A DNA stretch of 64,000 nt, from assembly GCA_015847255.1 (NCBI GenBank), contig JADLZK010005871.1, positions 46,035 through 110,034 of the forward strand, read 5' to 3'. This document shows, piece after piece, positions 22,771 through 33,524 of the stretch. The DNA is from Hyparrhenia diplandra. Taxonomy: Eukaryota; Streptophyta; Magnoliopsida; Poales; Poaceae. The notes beneath the pieces are model-generated. The model searched no databases. It had not been told where the DNA came from and was given only the letters and a program-made list of their open reading frames with translations. The stretch's first letter is position 1; every line of letters starts with the position of its first letter. The translations under genes were made by a program, and so were the position numbers.

Positions 22771-25446
22771 TCAAGAAGCCGCGGCGCCCTTGCCGTTGGA
22801 GTGGCTGGGCTCCCACAGGATGGTTGTCTCGGCGATCAGCGAGGTCACCACGTACGGGTCCATGTTGGACGCCGGCCTCCTGTCCTCGAAGTAGCCTGAT
22901 CAAGAAACATCACAGGGTTCATTCAGTTCAGCCGCAACAGCCAACCGAAGCAGCAGAAAAATCGCTTCTGCCTCTCGATCTCACCTTTGCCTTCCTTCTC
23001 GGTGTCGCGGCCCACCCGCACCGACGCCCCGCGGTTCGCGACGCCCTGACAGGACCAGCCAAACAAAGGCATGAGATCGAGCCCGTTTTGTTACTTGGAT
23101 TGGTGTCTAGCTCGTCGTGCTCACCCAGATGAAGGTGTTGATGTCGGCGGTCTCGTGGCGGCCGGTGAGACGGCGCTCGTTGCCGTCCCCGTACGCGGCG
23201 ATGTGCTCCCGGTGCCGGAGGCCCAGCTTGCTGATCGCCTTCTTGATCACCTCGTACCCGCCGTCGCTCCTCATCGACTTGGTGCTGCAACCACATTCAC
23301 GAGCAGCTAGTAAGTAGTCGTGACTGGGCGCAATTTTATTGGGAAAAAAAATCTCTGTTGATTGGTACCTGTAATTGGTGTGAGCGCCAGCGCCATTCCA
23401 GTCTCCCTGCAGTCACACACACAGAGACGACATGAGACCAACAGGGATCACAAAACCACAGATATAATATCAAAACCCAGAAATATTTGGTAAAGAAATG
23501 TATGGTCACCGGAATTGGCTTGGGGTCGAAGGAGACCACAACACCGGCGATCTCGGTGATCCTCTGTCAATCACAGGCAGGGGGAAAAAGAAGAAGAAGA
23601 AAACATCTCATCAGAAGAAGAAAACATGTCATGTTTCGACGGAAGGAGAACTGAACACAGCCGGCCGGCAAGCAGCAGGCTGCTCGATCTACCGTCTACC
23701 TCAAGAATGTAGCGAGCCACCCAGAGCTGGTCGCCGGCCGAGACGCCGACGGCAGGGCCAACCTGGAACTCCCACTGCCCTGGCATCACCTCCCCGTTGA
23801 TGCCACTGATGTCGATGCCGGCGTAGAGGCAAGCCTTGTAGTGCGCGTCCACGATGTCCCGCCCGTAGGATTTGTCCGCTCCGGCGGCACAGTAGTAAGG
23901 TCCCTGTCAGGATCGTCGTTCCATAATCTGATCAGCTCTGATACTGTTGTTAACGCAAAGTTGTACAGTACATATATATCGATATGGTCGGAGGCCGATT
24001 ACAAAGGGGTTTTGAGCTTTTGTTTCTATGAATTTGCACCTAATTGTGCTGACAAAAATAGTGTTTCATTTCACTGTAATTAGTCACTGCAGCGTGCAAG
24101 AAATGCCTAGCTACCTGAGGGCCAGGGTAGCCGCCCAGCGGCCAACCAAGAGGCCAGTTGGTGTCCTTCTGAAGAAGGGTGTACTCTTGCTCAATTCCAA
24201 ACCTGAATTTGGACAGATTCACATAAGAAAAACCATTTGATTGAACGAAACATTTGTAAACAAGAAATCGGTTCACTTTTGTGTACGTAGGACTAAAGAT
24301 AGGGGAAAGCTGATGAAGATACAGACCATGGCTCCTCAGCCTTGACATCAGGGTGGTTAAAGATCGTCGCCGCCCCATGTCGCTTGTTGCTTGGAATCGG
24401 TTTTCCATTTGGCTCATAACAGTCGCACATAACCTACAAACATCTCAAAAAAACTTGATGGATCATCTCCATACCCATGGACCAACATACAGATGCAAAG
24501 AATCTGCAAAAATGAATCAAAGGATGGGCTCTGGTTACCAGTATGTTCTCCCCCTTCCTGAACGGGTCCCTGAAGATGTCCCGTGGACTTGATGCCAAAA
24601 AAAACAAAGGGTGAAGTGAATTAGTGCAACGCGTCAACAGCAAGGCAGTGACCGGTGAGGCACACATGTCAAGGTGAAGATGGAGACTGCAGCATGAGAG
24701 AATGGTACCAAAGGATGACTTCACTGTCGTCACCCGGAGCTTGGCCGGTGCTGGAGCCGTCGAAATTCCATTTTGGAAGCTTGCTAGGATCATCAACAGG
24801 CCCGGACAGCGTCTGAGTAAAAAAGGCAGGATGAGATGTCATGCACTTTGACTTTTTTCTTAGAACATGCAGGAAGGCTGGCTTGGTGTTTTCGTGTGAA
24901 GAAGGCCCTTGAAAAGTTGTTACAAGCTCTCCAAAAGGCACACATGCACCGTTGCACGCACGACACATATTTATCTTCCACCAAAACTATAGTACCAAGA
25001 TAAGATCATAGGCAGGGGTGCCAAAAAAGTGTACTAACCCTGGCTTTGCTCCTAACATCCATACCAGAACCGCCAACCCTGCATCAGATCAGACAAGGTG
25101 CTTGACAGTGGATTAGCACGTCCTATATGGTCTTACTAAAATGTTTAACAGAACAAATATCCAAAAAAAATTGCCATAGATATTCATGCCGGTGGTGTGA
25201 ATAGAGCACTCTCTTTTACTACTTGCTTCCCCCATGTGAATGAAATGAACACAAAAAACGGAGAAAAGAGAACCCACAAGACGATGAAACACACCAGCAT
25301 CGCAAGGGATGCCAACTGATGGAAAGAGCAGCATATGGAGGGTGACGGGAAACAGAGCGGATCTATACGCACCAGATGTACTCGGCGATGATCTTGTCGG
25401 TGCAGTCCGAGAGGTCGAGGTTGATGAGATCGGAGAGCAGAGCCAT
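22771..25446 (-). CDS. GS1: Glutamine synthetase, cytosolic (GS1)
   Basis: Joins ammonium to glutamate using ATP; the cytosolic isoform handles nitrogen assimilation and remobilisation. Twelve exons (complement): 25446..25373, 25078..25039, 24812..24709, 24587..24539, 24433..24327, 24202..24115, 23903..23700, 23563..23510, 23406..23369, 23284..23125, 23045..22985, 22895..22771. Total 1104 nt, 367 residues, in frame throughout. Starts MALLSDLINLDLSD without a transit peptide. Diagnostic sites: KWNFDGSSTGQAPG, GIEQEYTLLQKD, GINGEVMPGQWEFQVGP, GDWNGAGAHTNYS, and EDRRPASNMDPYVV near the end. The tail ending SHSNGKGAAAS is longer than in the 356-residue isoforms. One oddity: at the exon 3/4 junction the usual VILYP reads VILCP. 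It lies tail to tail with phosphoglucomutase. Confidence 0.96.
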
Positions 25447-25904
25447 GGCGACGACGAAGGCGGCAGAGCACGCACGAGCAGAGAGAATGGTTGCAAGCGT
25501 GATAGATTGATCTCTGGGTGCTCGTGCCACAGCCGTAGCTGGCCTTCTCTCTATAAATAAATAGCGGCGGGACACTGAAGGGAATGGAAGGGAGAGCAGC
25601 AAGAGAGTGGTTGGTGTGGTGTGGGCTGCTTGGGAAGTGCGTTCCGCTGACCAAGGGCTCTATAATTCAATTCTGGAAGGCTCCGTGGTACGGTTGTCCA
25701 TCCTCGACTGCAGACGTGTTTCAGCTGCATGCATGCGCTGTCACTAGTGAATTTTGGAGTGCTTTGGTAAAGAAGTGGAAGTGGGTTATTGTTTGTTTTA
25801 CTACTATACTCCGTATTCAAGTAATTTGTTTTATTAACAAACAAGATGGTATGTGCAAATTGGCGCACATCGTGCTATTTACATAAGTCTTTAATTGGGA
25901 TTTC
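25447..25904. other. Promoter and 5' UTR region of GS1
   Basis: About 460 bp upstream of the GS1 start codon. Contains the probable TATA element described separately, then AT-rich sequence leading to the repeat at 25905. No coding frame is supported. Confidence 0.45.
25552..25559 (-). promoter_or_regulatory. Probable TATA box of GS1
   Basis: On the minus strand TATTTATA lies about 106 bp before the GS1 ATG, within ATTTATTTATAGAGAG. The spacing predicts a 5' UTR of about 75-80 nt. Motif and position only. Confidence 0.55.
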
Positions 25905-26076
25905 TGGTAATTACTCACGGTATAAAATATGCATCTTCGCTCGCATGTGACGTGTTACCATTAGACCGAGAGTAATAACTGGTTGGTATCTCTATATCTA
26001 TTATTTTCTCGATCTCTGTCCTCAATCTACTCGCTATCTATTTGTGTATATTGCTATCTGTTACTTATCCATATCT

Positions 26077-26112
<36 letters not shown>

Positions 26113-26782
26113 TTGTATATCTCTATTTTAATATTTTATCTATCTATTCACTATCTATATGCATATCTCTATCTATATCTTAATATTTTATTACCTTAAT
26201 ATTTGTATCTATAAGAACACTCACAATGCATACTCAACCATAGAGTTTAAACTTATGTTTTTTCTCTCTCGAATACGCAGAAAATTTGCATATCATTACA
26301 TTAAAAAGAAGAGGAAAGTAACCGTACAAACAACATGCTAAAAACAAGCGCCAACATAGGACTCACAGCCGAAGGCCGGACCGAACAACGAAGGTTCGAT
26401 ATTACATAAAGAACTACAACCATGCAAGGAACCACGCTATAACCTACAAAGCGGCGTCCCTCTACTGCTCGCTATGTGAGCCCACCTCGACGTACCAAGA
26501 GAGCTTTCGACTGGACAAGCGATTGGTTGCCATGAAATACGTATCCACGGCTTTAATCTGGCTGGATGTCAAGCTCCCACTGATGATAGCGTCACGTGCC
26601 CCCATGGAGGCTGGAGACACTATTACCGCCGATGGTGTCAATAATACTTTCTATTAATTGTACCTTGCTTATGTGACATTATTATATTATAGAAAAGAGA
26701 GATAGAAAGATCTAAGACTCCAAGAATTTAAAGTCTACAATACCTTCGAGGTAATAAACATTCTTAAACTCTATAATAATGT
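25905..26782 (+). repeat. Direct repeat, copy A (about 0.88 kb)
   Basis: Begins TGGTAATTACTCACGGTATA and ends at ATAATAATGT. It matches copy B at 30849-31729 along its whole length with scattered substitutions and small gaps. Shared landmarks include CCATTAGACCGAGAG, a CTAT-type simple repeat, AAGCGCCAACATAGGA, and GATGTCAAGCTCCCACTGAT. No coding capacity and no TG..CA ends, so it does not look like an LTR itself. Confidence 0.8.
26079..26112. repeat. Microsatellite (CTAT)n
   Basis: About eight uninterrupted CTAT units inside direct repeat copy A. The matching place in copy B is not expanded. Confidence 0.85.
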
Positions 26783-26889
26783 TGGGGCATGGTGGATTAA
26801 GTTGCTTAGGTGCGGCGAAAGACGTGAATGCAGGAGCTCGGTTTTGAGCACGCAACGGCGCCAAGGAATCCAAGGCGATCACGCACGCA

Positions 26890-27090
26890 CCTTGGACTCC
26901 AAGGCCACCTCAGCCCACGTGCTCCTTGGACTCCAAGGCCACCTCCGCCCGCGCGCGGGCCTTGGACTCCAAGGCCACTTCAGCCATGGTGGATTAAGTC
27001 GCTTAGGCGCACCTAACCCTAACATTGAATACTTTGATGATGAATGTTTTTAGGATTAGCACACGCCTTGGACACCAAGGCCACCTCGAA
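26890..27090 (+). repeat. Minisatellite, CCTTGGACTCCAAGGCCACC unit
   Basis: Four copies near 26890, 26923, 26960 and 27065, spaced about 35 bp except the last. The core CCTTGG..CCAAGG is a short inverted repeat, so each unit can fold on itself. The first three copies lie between two near-identical segments beginning CATGGTGGATTAAGT (26789 and 26984). Confidence 0.75.
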
Positions 27091-27095
27091 CTCCA

Positions 27096-27345
27096 TGGTC
27101 CGAGGTCCAAGAGCAGAGGTCTGGCCAAGGTCCATGAGCGGAGGTCTAGCCAAGGTCCGAGGTCCAAGAGAAGACGTCTGGCCAAGGTCCAAGAGTGGAG
27201 GTCCAGCCAAGGTCCGAGGTCCATGAGTAGAGGTCTGGCTGAGGTCCAAGAGTACGGGTCCAGCCAAGGTCCAAGAACAGAGGCCCATCCAAGGTCCAGC
27301 AATAGAGGTATGGCCGAGGTCCAGCCAAAATTTAGAGCAAGGGTT
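27096..27345 (+). repeat. Minisatellite, GGTCCAAGAG-type units
   Basis: A run of imperfect units of about 27-35 bp with consensus GGTCCAAGAGYRGAGGTC followed by TGGCCAA, about eight copies. It is open in more than one frame on both strands only because the unit lacks stops; the repetitive peptides are not evidence of a gene. Confidence 0.8.
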
Positions 27346-27369
27346 GACTGAGGACTAAGAACTAAGAAG

Positions 27370-27562
27370 AAGCGGTTGGGCCGAGCCAAAGATGAAGACC
27401 TTAGTGAATCACTATTGGGGTAACCTCAATGCCTAGCAGCTAAGGCGGTTCCGTGATTCTATTTATCGGTTGGGCTGGGCCAAAGATGAAGACCTTAGTG
27501 AATCACTATTGGGCTAGCCTCAGGTTCAGCAGCCAAGGCAGTTCCGTGACTCTATTTATCTC
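27370..27562 (+). repeat. Tandem duplication of about 95 bp
   Basis: Two adjacent copies, each containing GCCAAAGATGAAGACCTTAG, AATCACTATTGGG and GGCAGTTCCGTGA-like motifs and ending TCTATTTATC. They differ at about ten sites, so the duplication is not recent. Confidence 0.85.
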
Positions 27563-27850
27563 TTTTTGCCCTTGGTTTAGGTATGAGTCTATGGAATGTT
27601 CACGGAATATACCCAGGGCAGATCTGTAACTTGTGATCCTCTTGTACAACAGCCTATAAAATGAGGGCTCTAAGCCCGTGTAAGGGACGGTTGGCGAAAT
27701 ATTTATGAAACTTCGTTTTGATTACGAAGCAGACAATAGATTATGTCTTATAGAAATGTTATTTGTTTTGCTTAGTCTGCGTTAGGTTGTTAGCTAATCA
27801 TACTATACTTAAAGCACACACAAAATCATGTCGTGCTTGAGGCATTTTTA

Positions 27851-28606
27851 GCGCTGGGCTGTTCAGTAAATATGCTCTGAACTAGGGCTCTCTGATTTTT
27901 TCAGTGATACATTTTCAATGTCCTTACAGAATTGCACATAAAAGAGAGGCAACTCATGAGCTTTGGGAGGTTCCTCACTTTTCTTTTCTTCTGGCTTCTC
28001 TTGGTCCAAATATGGCGTAAATAAATCTTTAAACCTTTCCAAGTCTGCCTTCTCTGCAATGAACTGCGCAGTCCTATTACCCAGGACTATACTTGGTTTC
28101 TTCATGATCACAAACAATGTTTTGTTAATGACGTACATATCCTCTACCTAAATAAGAGTGAGTGAGAGAGAGTGCATTCGGACTCTGCTGGTCAAAATAT
28201 GTTTACAAGAACGTGTACAAGCTCAAACTACATTAATCTTCCAACACAATATTTGAGTAGGAGAGTGTTCAATTTCCCACCGATGAAATGCATGTAGACT
28301 TTAAATCCATGCGTCTCAATTCGAAGGAGCTACATCAGAAAATGAATTCACCAAACAATACTCACGAAGGAGAGTAAGTAACAAGGTAGCAGCAGTAAGG
28401 TACCACTCAAGAAAGGGAGCAACATGGTGATTCAACTCCAGGTGATTGATTCTTGTATGACAATTATTAGCACCGTGAAACATGGTTTGAATGAATGAAT
28501 ATATGACTATCTTTTCACAATTCAAGAGGAGATAAATCATGAAACTGACTGCCTAGAGAACAAGGGGAAATGACTTATTATGATGAACCGACATGGAGTT
28601 ATGCAC
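27851..28606. other. Spacer; one unidentified 91-codon frame
   Basis: On the minus strand 28138..27863 is open for 91 codons (it includes NRTAQFIAEKADLERFKDLF and an EKPEEKKSEEPPK stretch). Its composition looks more protein-like than the shadow frames nearby. I do not recognise it. It may be a remnant of a transposon protein. The rest has no visible feature. Confidence 0.25.
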
Positions 28607-29808
28607 TGTCGGGTACCAATATCAGGGGTACCCAAAACAGGCGACAATTTGCGGCAAAAAGCCCATGACGGCCTAAGCCCTGCCGACGATTAATCTCTCA
28701 CGAGCTCAGAGCTTGGCCCACGAGCCAACTCTACCTCGAGCGAGCTCCAATTTTGCGAGCTCACTCCACCAGAAGCTCCCCGCTCAGTCCGCGAGCTAAC
28801 TCCGCCGCGAATGAGCTCATAAGGCGGAAAGGCAAAACTCCGCCTCGAACGAGCTCCAGGTCGCACCATGAGCTCCAAGCCGATCGTGAGCTCATAAGAC
28901 TGCCAGGGCCCACTCGAGCTCGTGACCCTATCGAAGGGAGATGATCGAGCTCAAAAGAGTTCGCCGGGACCACTAGTCCGAGCTCCACGACCTCAGAAAG
29001 CCGAGCAGTCGATCTCCGACTCGCACGAGCTCATGCTTAGAGAGCTTAAGAGCTCGGTGAGCAGTACGGTGTCAGAGTCACTGGCGCGCATATCTCAATA
29101 AGGGATTGGAGAAAGTCCAATCTATAGTTCCACGGCTAGAAAAACTTCGAGCACCATAGCTATGCGGCGGTGATATATATAGCCGCAGAGGCCGCCGCCT
29201 GTTGACCGCGGATGCGACTTAACCGTTGGGATGCCGAGCTCGCTCCCCGCCAAGCACAAGACGACAAAAGTAATGATAGCGTCTGCGAGGCGTGCGCCTG
29301 GCCGGTCGCCCACACGTCTCCTTGCACACCATCAGAGCCGCTGTCGCCGCCCTAGTCGGCCGAGGGGTTCAAGCGTAGATGATGAGAACGGGCGGAAGCG
29401 ACCAACGTTGGGACTTCACTTTGCCCCGCACTTTCGATTATGGTGTCATCAGGGCACGCCGACCTCCCATCACAGGAACGGTAGCTCGCAGAGCTCGTCA
29501 TGGCATGCACGAGCTCGCCAGCGACAGGATTCCCGTTCCTGACCGGGCAGGCCTACCAGGGAGGACATCTACGACAAGACAAGAGTAGCTCGCTAGCTAC
29601 AACATGCGCACGCCTCCCTCCTTTTTGTATTCATTCTCTCTTCTCCCTCGCCAGGCGGCCCCTCATGTACATCCCTTGCAACTATAAAAGGGACCCCTTG
29701 GCCACCGGGAGAAGGGAGGCAACATCTAGCAACCTTTAGCACTCAACACACACACCACGCTCGATATTGGCACTTGCCTCAATCATAGAGACTTGGGAGA
29801 TCGCTCCC

Positions 29809-30602
29809 TGTAAGACCCAGCCCATTTGGAGAATGGGCCAAGAGATGGGCCTTGATGATGGGCCAGGCCAGATACCGATTACTGTAGCGTCGCGAATTCA
29901 TCGTAGGCTGCGCGATTTTAGTACCACATCGTGGATGGAACGAAGACCGAACCAACTTAAATACCCGGTTTGTAGGAAAGCTATTAACTCCGGTTTAAAC
30001 CTTTACGCCGGCGAGGAGGACAAAGCGTAAGAGAGTTAATAGCAGGTGTGGTCCATTCAACGTGTAGAGTGGATCTTAGCCATTTTTCTAGGGTCGGGGT
30101 GTTACAAATGGTATTCAGAGCCAACTCTCGCGGTTTCACGGACGTATGGATCGGGAGCTCGGAAAAGTTGCGCATGGCCCCGTAGAGGGCATGGCAAATA
30201 GACCGAGGAGCTGGTAATGCGTACGTGAGCCAAGAGAGTTGATCCTGGACATTATTTGTCCCGTATGGGTAAGCTGGTTCGACGAGGACGTCGAATTCTT
30301 AAGGGTGGGTGGATGTAAGACCCAGCCCATTTGGAGAATGGGCCAAGAGATGGGCCTTGATGATGGGCGGGCCGGATACCGACATCGAAGCGTCGGACCA
30401 ATAGTCTAGCGATTTTAGTACCACATCGTGGATGGAACGAAGACCGAACCAACTTAAATACCCGGCTGTAGGAAAGCTATTAACTCCGGTTTAAACCTTT
30501 TACGCGAAGCGAGGACGAAAGCGTAAGAGAGTTAATAGCAGGTGTGGTCCATTCAACGTGTAGAGTGGATCTTAGCCATTTTTCTAGGGTCGGGGTGTTA
30601 CA
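29809..30602 (+). mobile_element. TRIM-type miniature LTR retrotransposon
   Basis: A complete 794-bp element nested in the solo LTR. Left LTR 29809-30106 and right LTR 30314-30602 are close copies, both starting TGTAAGACCCAGCCC and ending GGGTCGGGGTGTTACA. The 5-bp duplication CTCCC flanks it (29804-29808 and 30603-30607). Right after the left LTR is a primer-binding site resembling the initiator methionine tRNA complement; just before the right LTR is a purine-rich tract, AAGGGTGGGTGGA. The interior is only 207 bp and codes for nothing, so the element relies on enzymes from elsewhere. The size and layout fit TRIM elements; I cannot assign a named family. Confidence 0.9.
30109..30122 (+). other. 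Primer-binding site of the TRIM
   Basis: TGGTATTCAGAGCC begins 2 bp after the left LTR. It differs by one inserted T from TGGTATCAGAGC, the usual plant site complementary to the 3' end of initiator tRNA-Met. It marks where reverse transcription would start. Confidence 0.8.
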
Positions 30603-30848
30603 CTCCCTCTCTCGACTTGCTTGTAGTCACCCCTCTACGAGCTCTGAGCTCGGATTTAGTCACCTCGACTGGACTAGGGCACCGATTTTCCTGAACCAAG
30701 TATACTTGCTGTGTCTTGTCCCTTGAGCTAGGCCATCTTAGCCCCACACAAGCCAGTCGGATTACTGTGACCGTGGTTTAGAACCACGACATGCACCTTC
30801 AAAATCATCTACAGAGCGAGGCTGTTATTTTATTGCATTGCTATACTT

Positions 30849-31729
30849 TGGTAATTACTCACGGTATAAAATCTGCATCTTCGCCGCATGTGACATGTGT
30901 TACCATTAGACCGAGAGCAATAACCAGTTGGTATCACTATATCTATTGTTTTCTCGATCTCTGTCCTCAATCTACTCTCTATCTATCCGTATATATATTG
31001 GTATATGTTACTTATCCATCTCTTTGACATCTATCTATTTGTATATCTCTATCTTAATATTTTATTTATCTATTCGCTATCTATATGCATATCTCTATCT
31101 ATATCTTAATATTTGTATATGTAAGGACACTCACAATGCTGAGACTCAACCATAGAGTTTGTAAGGACACTCACAATGAGACTCAACCATAGAGTTTAAA
31201 TTTATGATTTTTTTTTTTCTCGAATACTGTGAGAAGATTTGTGTATCATTGGATTAAAAAGAAGAAGAAAGTATTCGTACAAACAACACGCTAAAACCAA
31301 GCGCCAACATAGGAGTCACAGACCAAAGGCCGGACCGCCCTAGCAAACAAGGAAGGTTTGATATTACATAGAGGACTACGACCATGCAAGGAACGACGCT
31401 ATAACCTACAAACGGCGTCCCTCTGCTGCTCGTTGTGCGAGCCTGCCTCAACGTCCCAGGATAGCTTTCGACTAGACAAGTGATTGGTTGCCATGAAATA
31501 CACATCAGCTTCAATCTGGCCGGATGTCAAGCTCCCACTGATGATAGCGTCACATGGCCCCTTGAGGCTAGAGACACTATTGACGCCGACGGTATCAATA
31601 GTACTTTCTGTTGATTGTACATTGCTGATGTGACATTATTATATTAGAAAAGAGAGATAGAAAGATCTAAGACTCCAAAGAATTAAAGTCTACAATATTA
31701 ATAAACATTCTTAAACTCTATAATAATGT
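30849..31729 (+). repeat. Direct repeat, copy B (about 0.88 kb)
   Basis: Matches copy A from TGGTAATTACTCACGGTATA to AATAATGT in the same orientation. It includes a local duplication near 31125-31175 in which GGACACTCACAATG appears twice, absent from copy A. No coding capacity recognised. Confidence 0.8.
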
Positions 31730-32984
31730 CGTGAGTGCCCTAAGCTCTCTGATGACTAGTCCTTATTTCAAGCGTCAACTACACCTGTGCTGGTAGAAGC
31801 TTCAACTGCACCTGTGCTGGCCGTGACGTTCGGTCATTTGACTTCGATCTGTTCACAAACAATAATCATGGAGTACGGAGCAGTAAGACAAATATGACAA
31901 GGGTGCTTCAATCTCCGATCCAACCGCATCCGATCCGCCAGCAGCATGATGCGTGTCGCCCACTTGGCAAAAGGCCGCCAAACTCTCGCGCCCCCGAGCA
32001 TCGACGGAGGAACTCGGCATCACATCAAATCAGCCCGCACTGCGCTGAGGAAAAGGAACCCCGGCACTGCGCCGTGCGCACGCCAGTTTCTCCGCGTATC
32101 TTGACTGAGGACAGGCAGTAGTACACGCTTGCACGGAGGAACGACGATGAGAGATCGATGAAGGTGATGCGTCCGTAGTGGCGTGGCGTACTGCAAGTGA
32201 GGTGCGTCGTGATCGAGATCGGGCGTCGTGATCACGATGGGTCACGGAATAACCGAATAAGGCGTCGGTGGTCCGTACGTTGGGACCCGGCCGGTGGGCG
32301 TGGGCGTGCACGGCCAAAAATATGGACCGGTCGAGCCGGAGATAAGGCCGGGGATGGAATTGGAATCAGCTTTATCACCCGACCGGCCTCATCGTCTCTC
32401 TCTTTCCACACCCACCGTTCTTTAATCTTTCCAGGTATTTTGTGGTGTGTATTTCTCAGGAGAGCACGCATGATTGCACCGGACGACCTAACTTGGATAA
32501 GTGTATCCCTGCAATGTTTTTCTGCGGTGTTACCACATGGTATGCTACATTGCTACTTGCAGCCACCACATTCATCACCGGCATCGCTTCGGGTACAGGT
32601 GTAGCTTGTATTACAATAAACTCTTTCATAGTTCATCTTCTAATGCAAAGATATACAAACCCGTACCTATTAGAAAAAAGTACAGGTGCAGCTCATGCAC
32701 TGCGCGTATACAAACAAAATATCTGCGCGGGCAGCCTATCCCCTGATCATTCACCAGCCTGCAGATATCTTACTCCTACTATCTTTGTGCCTAAATGACC
32801 GATAACTTCCATTAATTATATATATTAAAAAATATCAATATTTATGGTACACAATTTATGTATCATTACAAAAATATTTGAGTCTTTTTAAATAAATTTG
32901 TCCAAAGATACAAATGTTGAGATTCCCACTTGATTCCCCACATATTGACAAAGATGATTCTAAATGAAAAATTAGCAAGTCGTG
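31730..32984. other. Intergenic
   Basis: GC-rich from about 31900 to 32420, AT-rich afterwards. Overlapping frames on both strands have no recognisable domain. Nothing supported. Confidence 0.35.
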
Positions 32985-33082
32985 ACATTTTTTCGCACTA
33001 AAACCGCACGATACGCGACCGGCGGGATTCAGACCCATGACCTCTCTCTCGCATGTACCTTCTCTACCAGTGCACCATACTA
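32985..33082 (-). mobile_element. tRNA-like SINE head (copy 1)
   Basis: Read on the minus strand it has an A-box-like TGGTGCACTGGTAGAG (33062-33078) followed about 30 bp on by a B-box-like GGTCTGAATCC (33024-33034). This is the spacing of an RNA polymerase III promoter from a tRNA gene. The flanks do not form a cloverleaf acceptor stem, so a tRNA-derived SINE or other tRNA-like repeat is likelier than a working tRNA gene. Confidence 0.4.
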
Positions 33083-33524
33083 TCTCTTATGTCTAGATTT
33101 TCCTCTAAGTCCTCACATATTACATAAAGGCGAGTGTAAATTTTTATTTAAGGCCCTAAACCGAGTGTAAATTGCTTTTTTGAGACCTTATACGAACTTA
33201 AGTCCAAAAGTTGTCAACTAAAAGTTTCATAACTTTTTGCGAACTACAATTTTTATTTAGAAAATTTCTCCATCCGAAGTCATCTAGGACATGTCGGCCA
33301 TTGAGTTTGTTAAAGCTCTATTTGCATGATATGACCAACAAGATAATTTCAAATGAAAAAGTTACAATTACAATTTTTTCTAACTTTTTGAGATCTACAA
33401 TTTTCATGTTGGTAGTTTCTCCATCCGAGATTGTTACATAAGTTTAAATTTCAAAATCAGAAAATCCACGCATATTTTTCTATGAGAAGGCGATTGTAAA
33501 TGAGAAAGTCACAACTCATGACAT

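Larger units (their letters stand above)
26780..27850 (+). mobile_element. LTR-like segment rich in minisatellites
   Basis: Starts TGTTGGGGCATGG exactly where direct repeat copy A stops, as expected for an inserted element. Towards the right it has a promoter-like pattern, CCTATAAAATGAGGGCTC near 27653, followed by a transcript-end-like AT-rich stretch. It has no protein-coding frame. I could not find a matching CA end with a 5-bp target duplication, so calling it a solo LTR is an inference and the right border is approximate. Confidence 0.4.
28607..30791 (+). mobile_element. Solo LTR with 5-bp target duplication, carrying a nested element
   Basis: Begins TGTCGGGTACCAATATCAGG and ends CACGACA, so the termini are the inverted pair TGTCG/CGACA. 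It is flanked by the direct 5-bp repeat TGCAC (28602-28606 and 30792-30796). A promoter-like TATAAAAG lies at 29683-29690. Without the nested element and its duplicated target the LTR is about 1386 bp. No internal retroviral-type coding region and no second LTR are present, so it is a solo LTR left by recombination between two LTRs. The start TGTCGGG..GGGGTACCC is typical of grass Gypsy-class LTRs (from memory). The stretch 28690-29060 is packed with GAGCTC motifs. Confidence 0.85.

Noticed and set aside
26079..26112. CRISPR-like array
   Set aside because: The regular spacing comes from a (CTAT)n microsatellite and from minisatellites nearby; there are no spacers and the genome is plant nuclear.
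27003..27389. Repetitive Leu/Asp/Trp-rich protein on the minus strand
   Set aside because: It translates the GGTCCAAGAG minisatellite, which is open in several frames only because the unit lacks stop codons.
25905..31729. The two 0.88-kb direct repeats as LTRs of one retrotransposon
   Set aside because: They do not begin TG and end CA with a flanking duplication, there is no primer site after copy A or purine tract before copy B, and the interval is made of other insertions.
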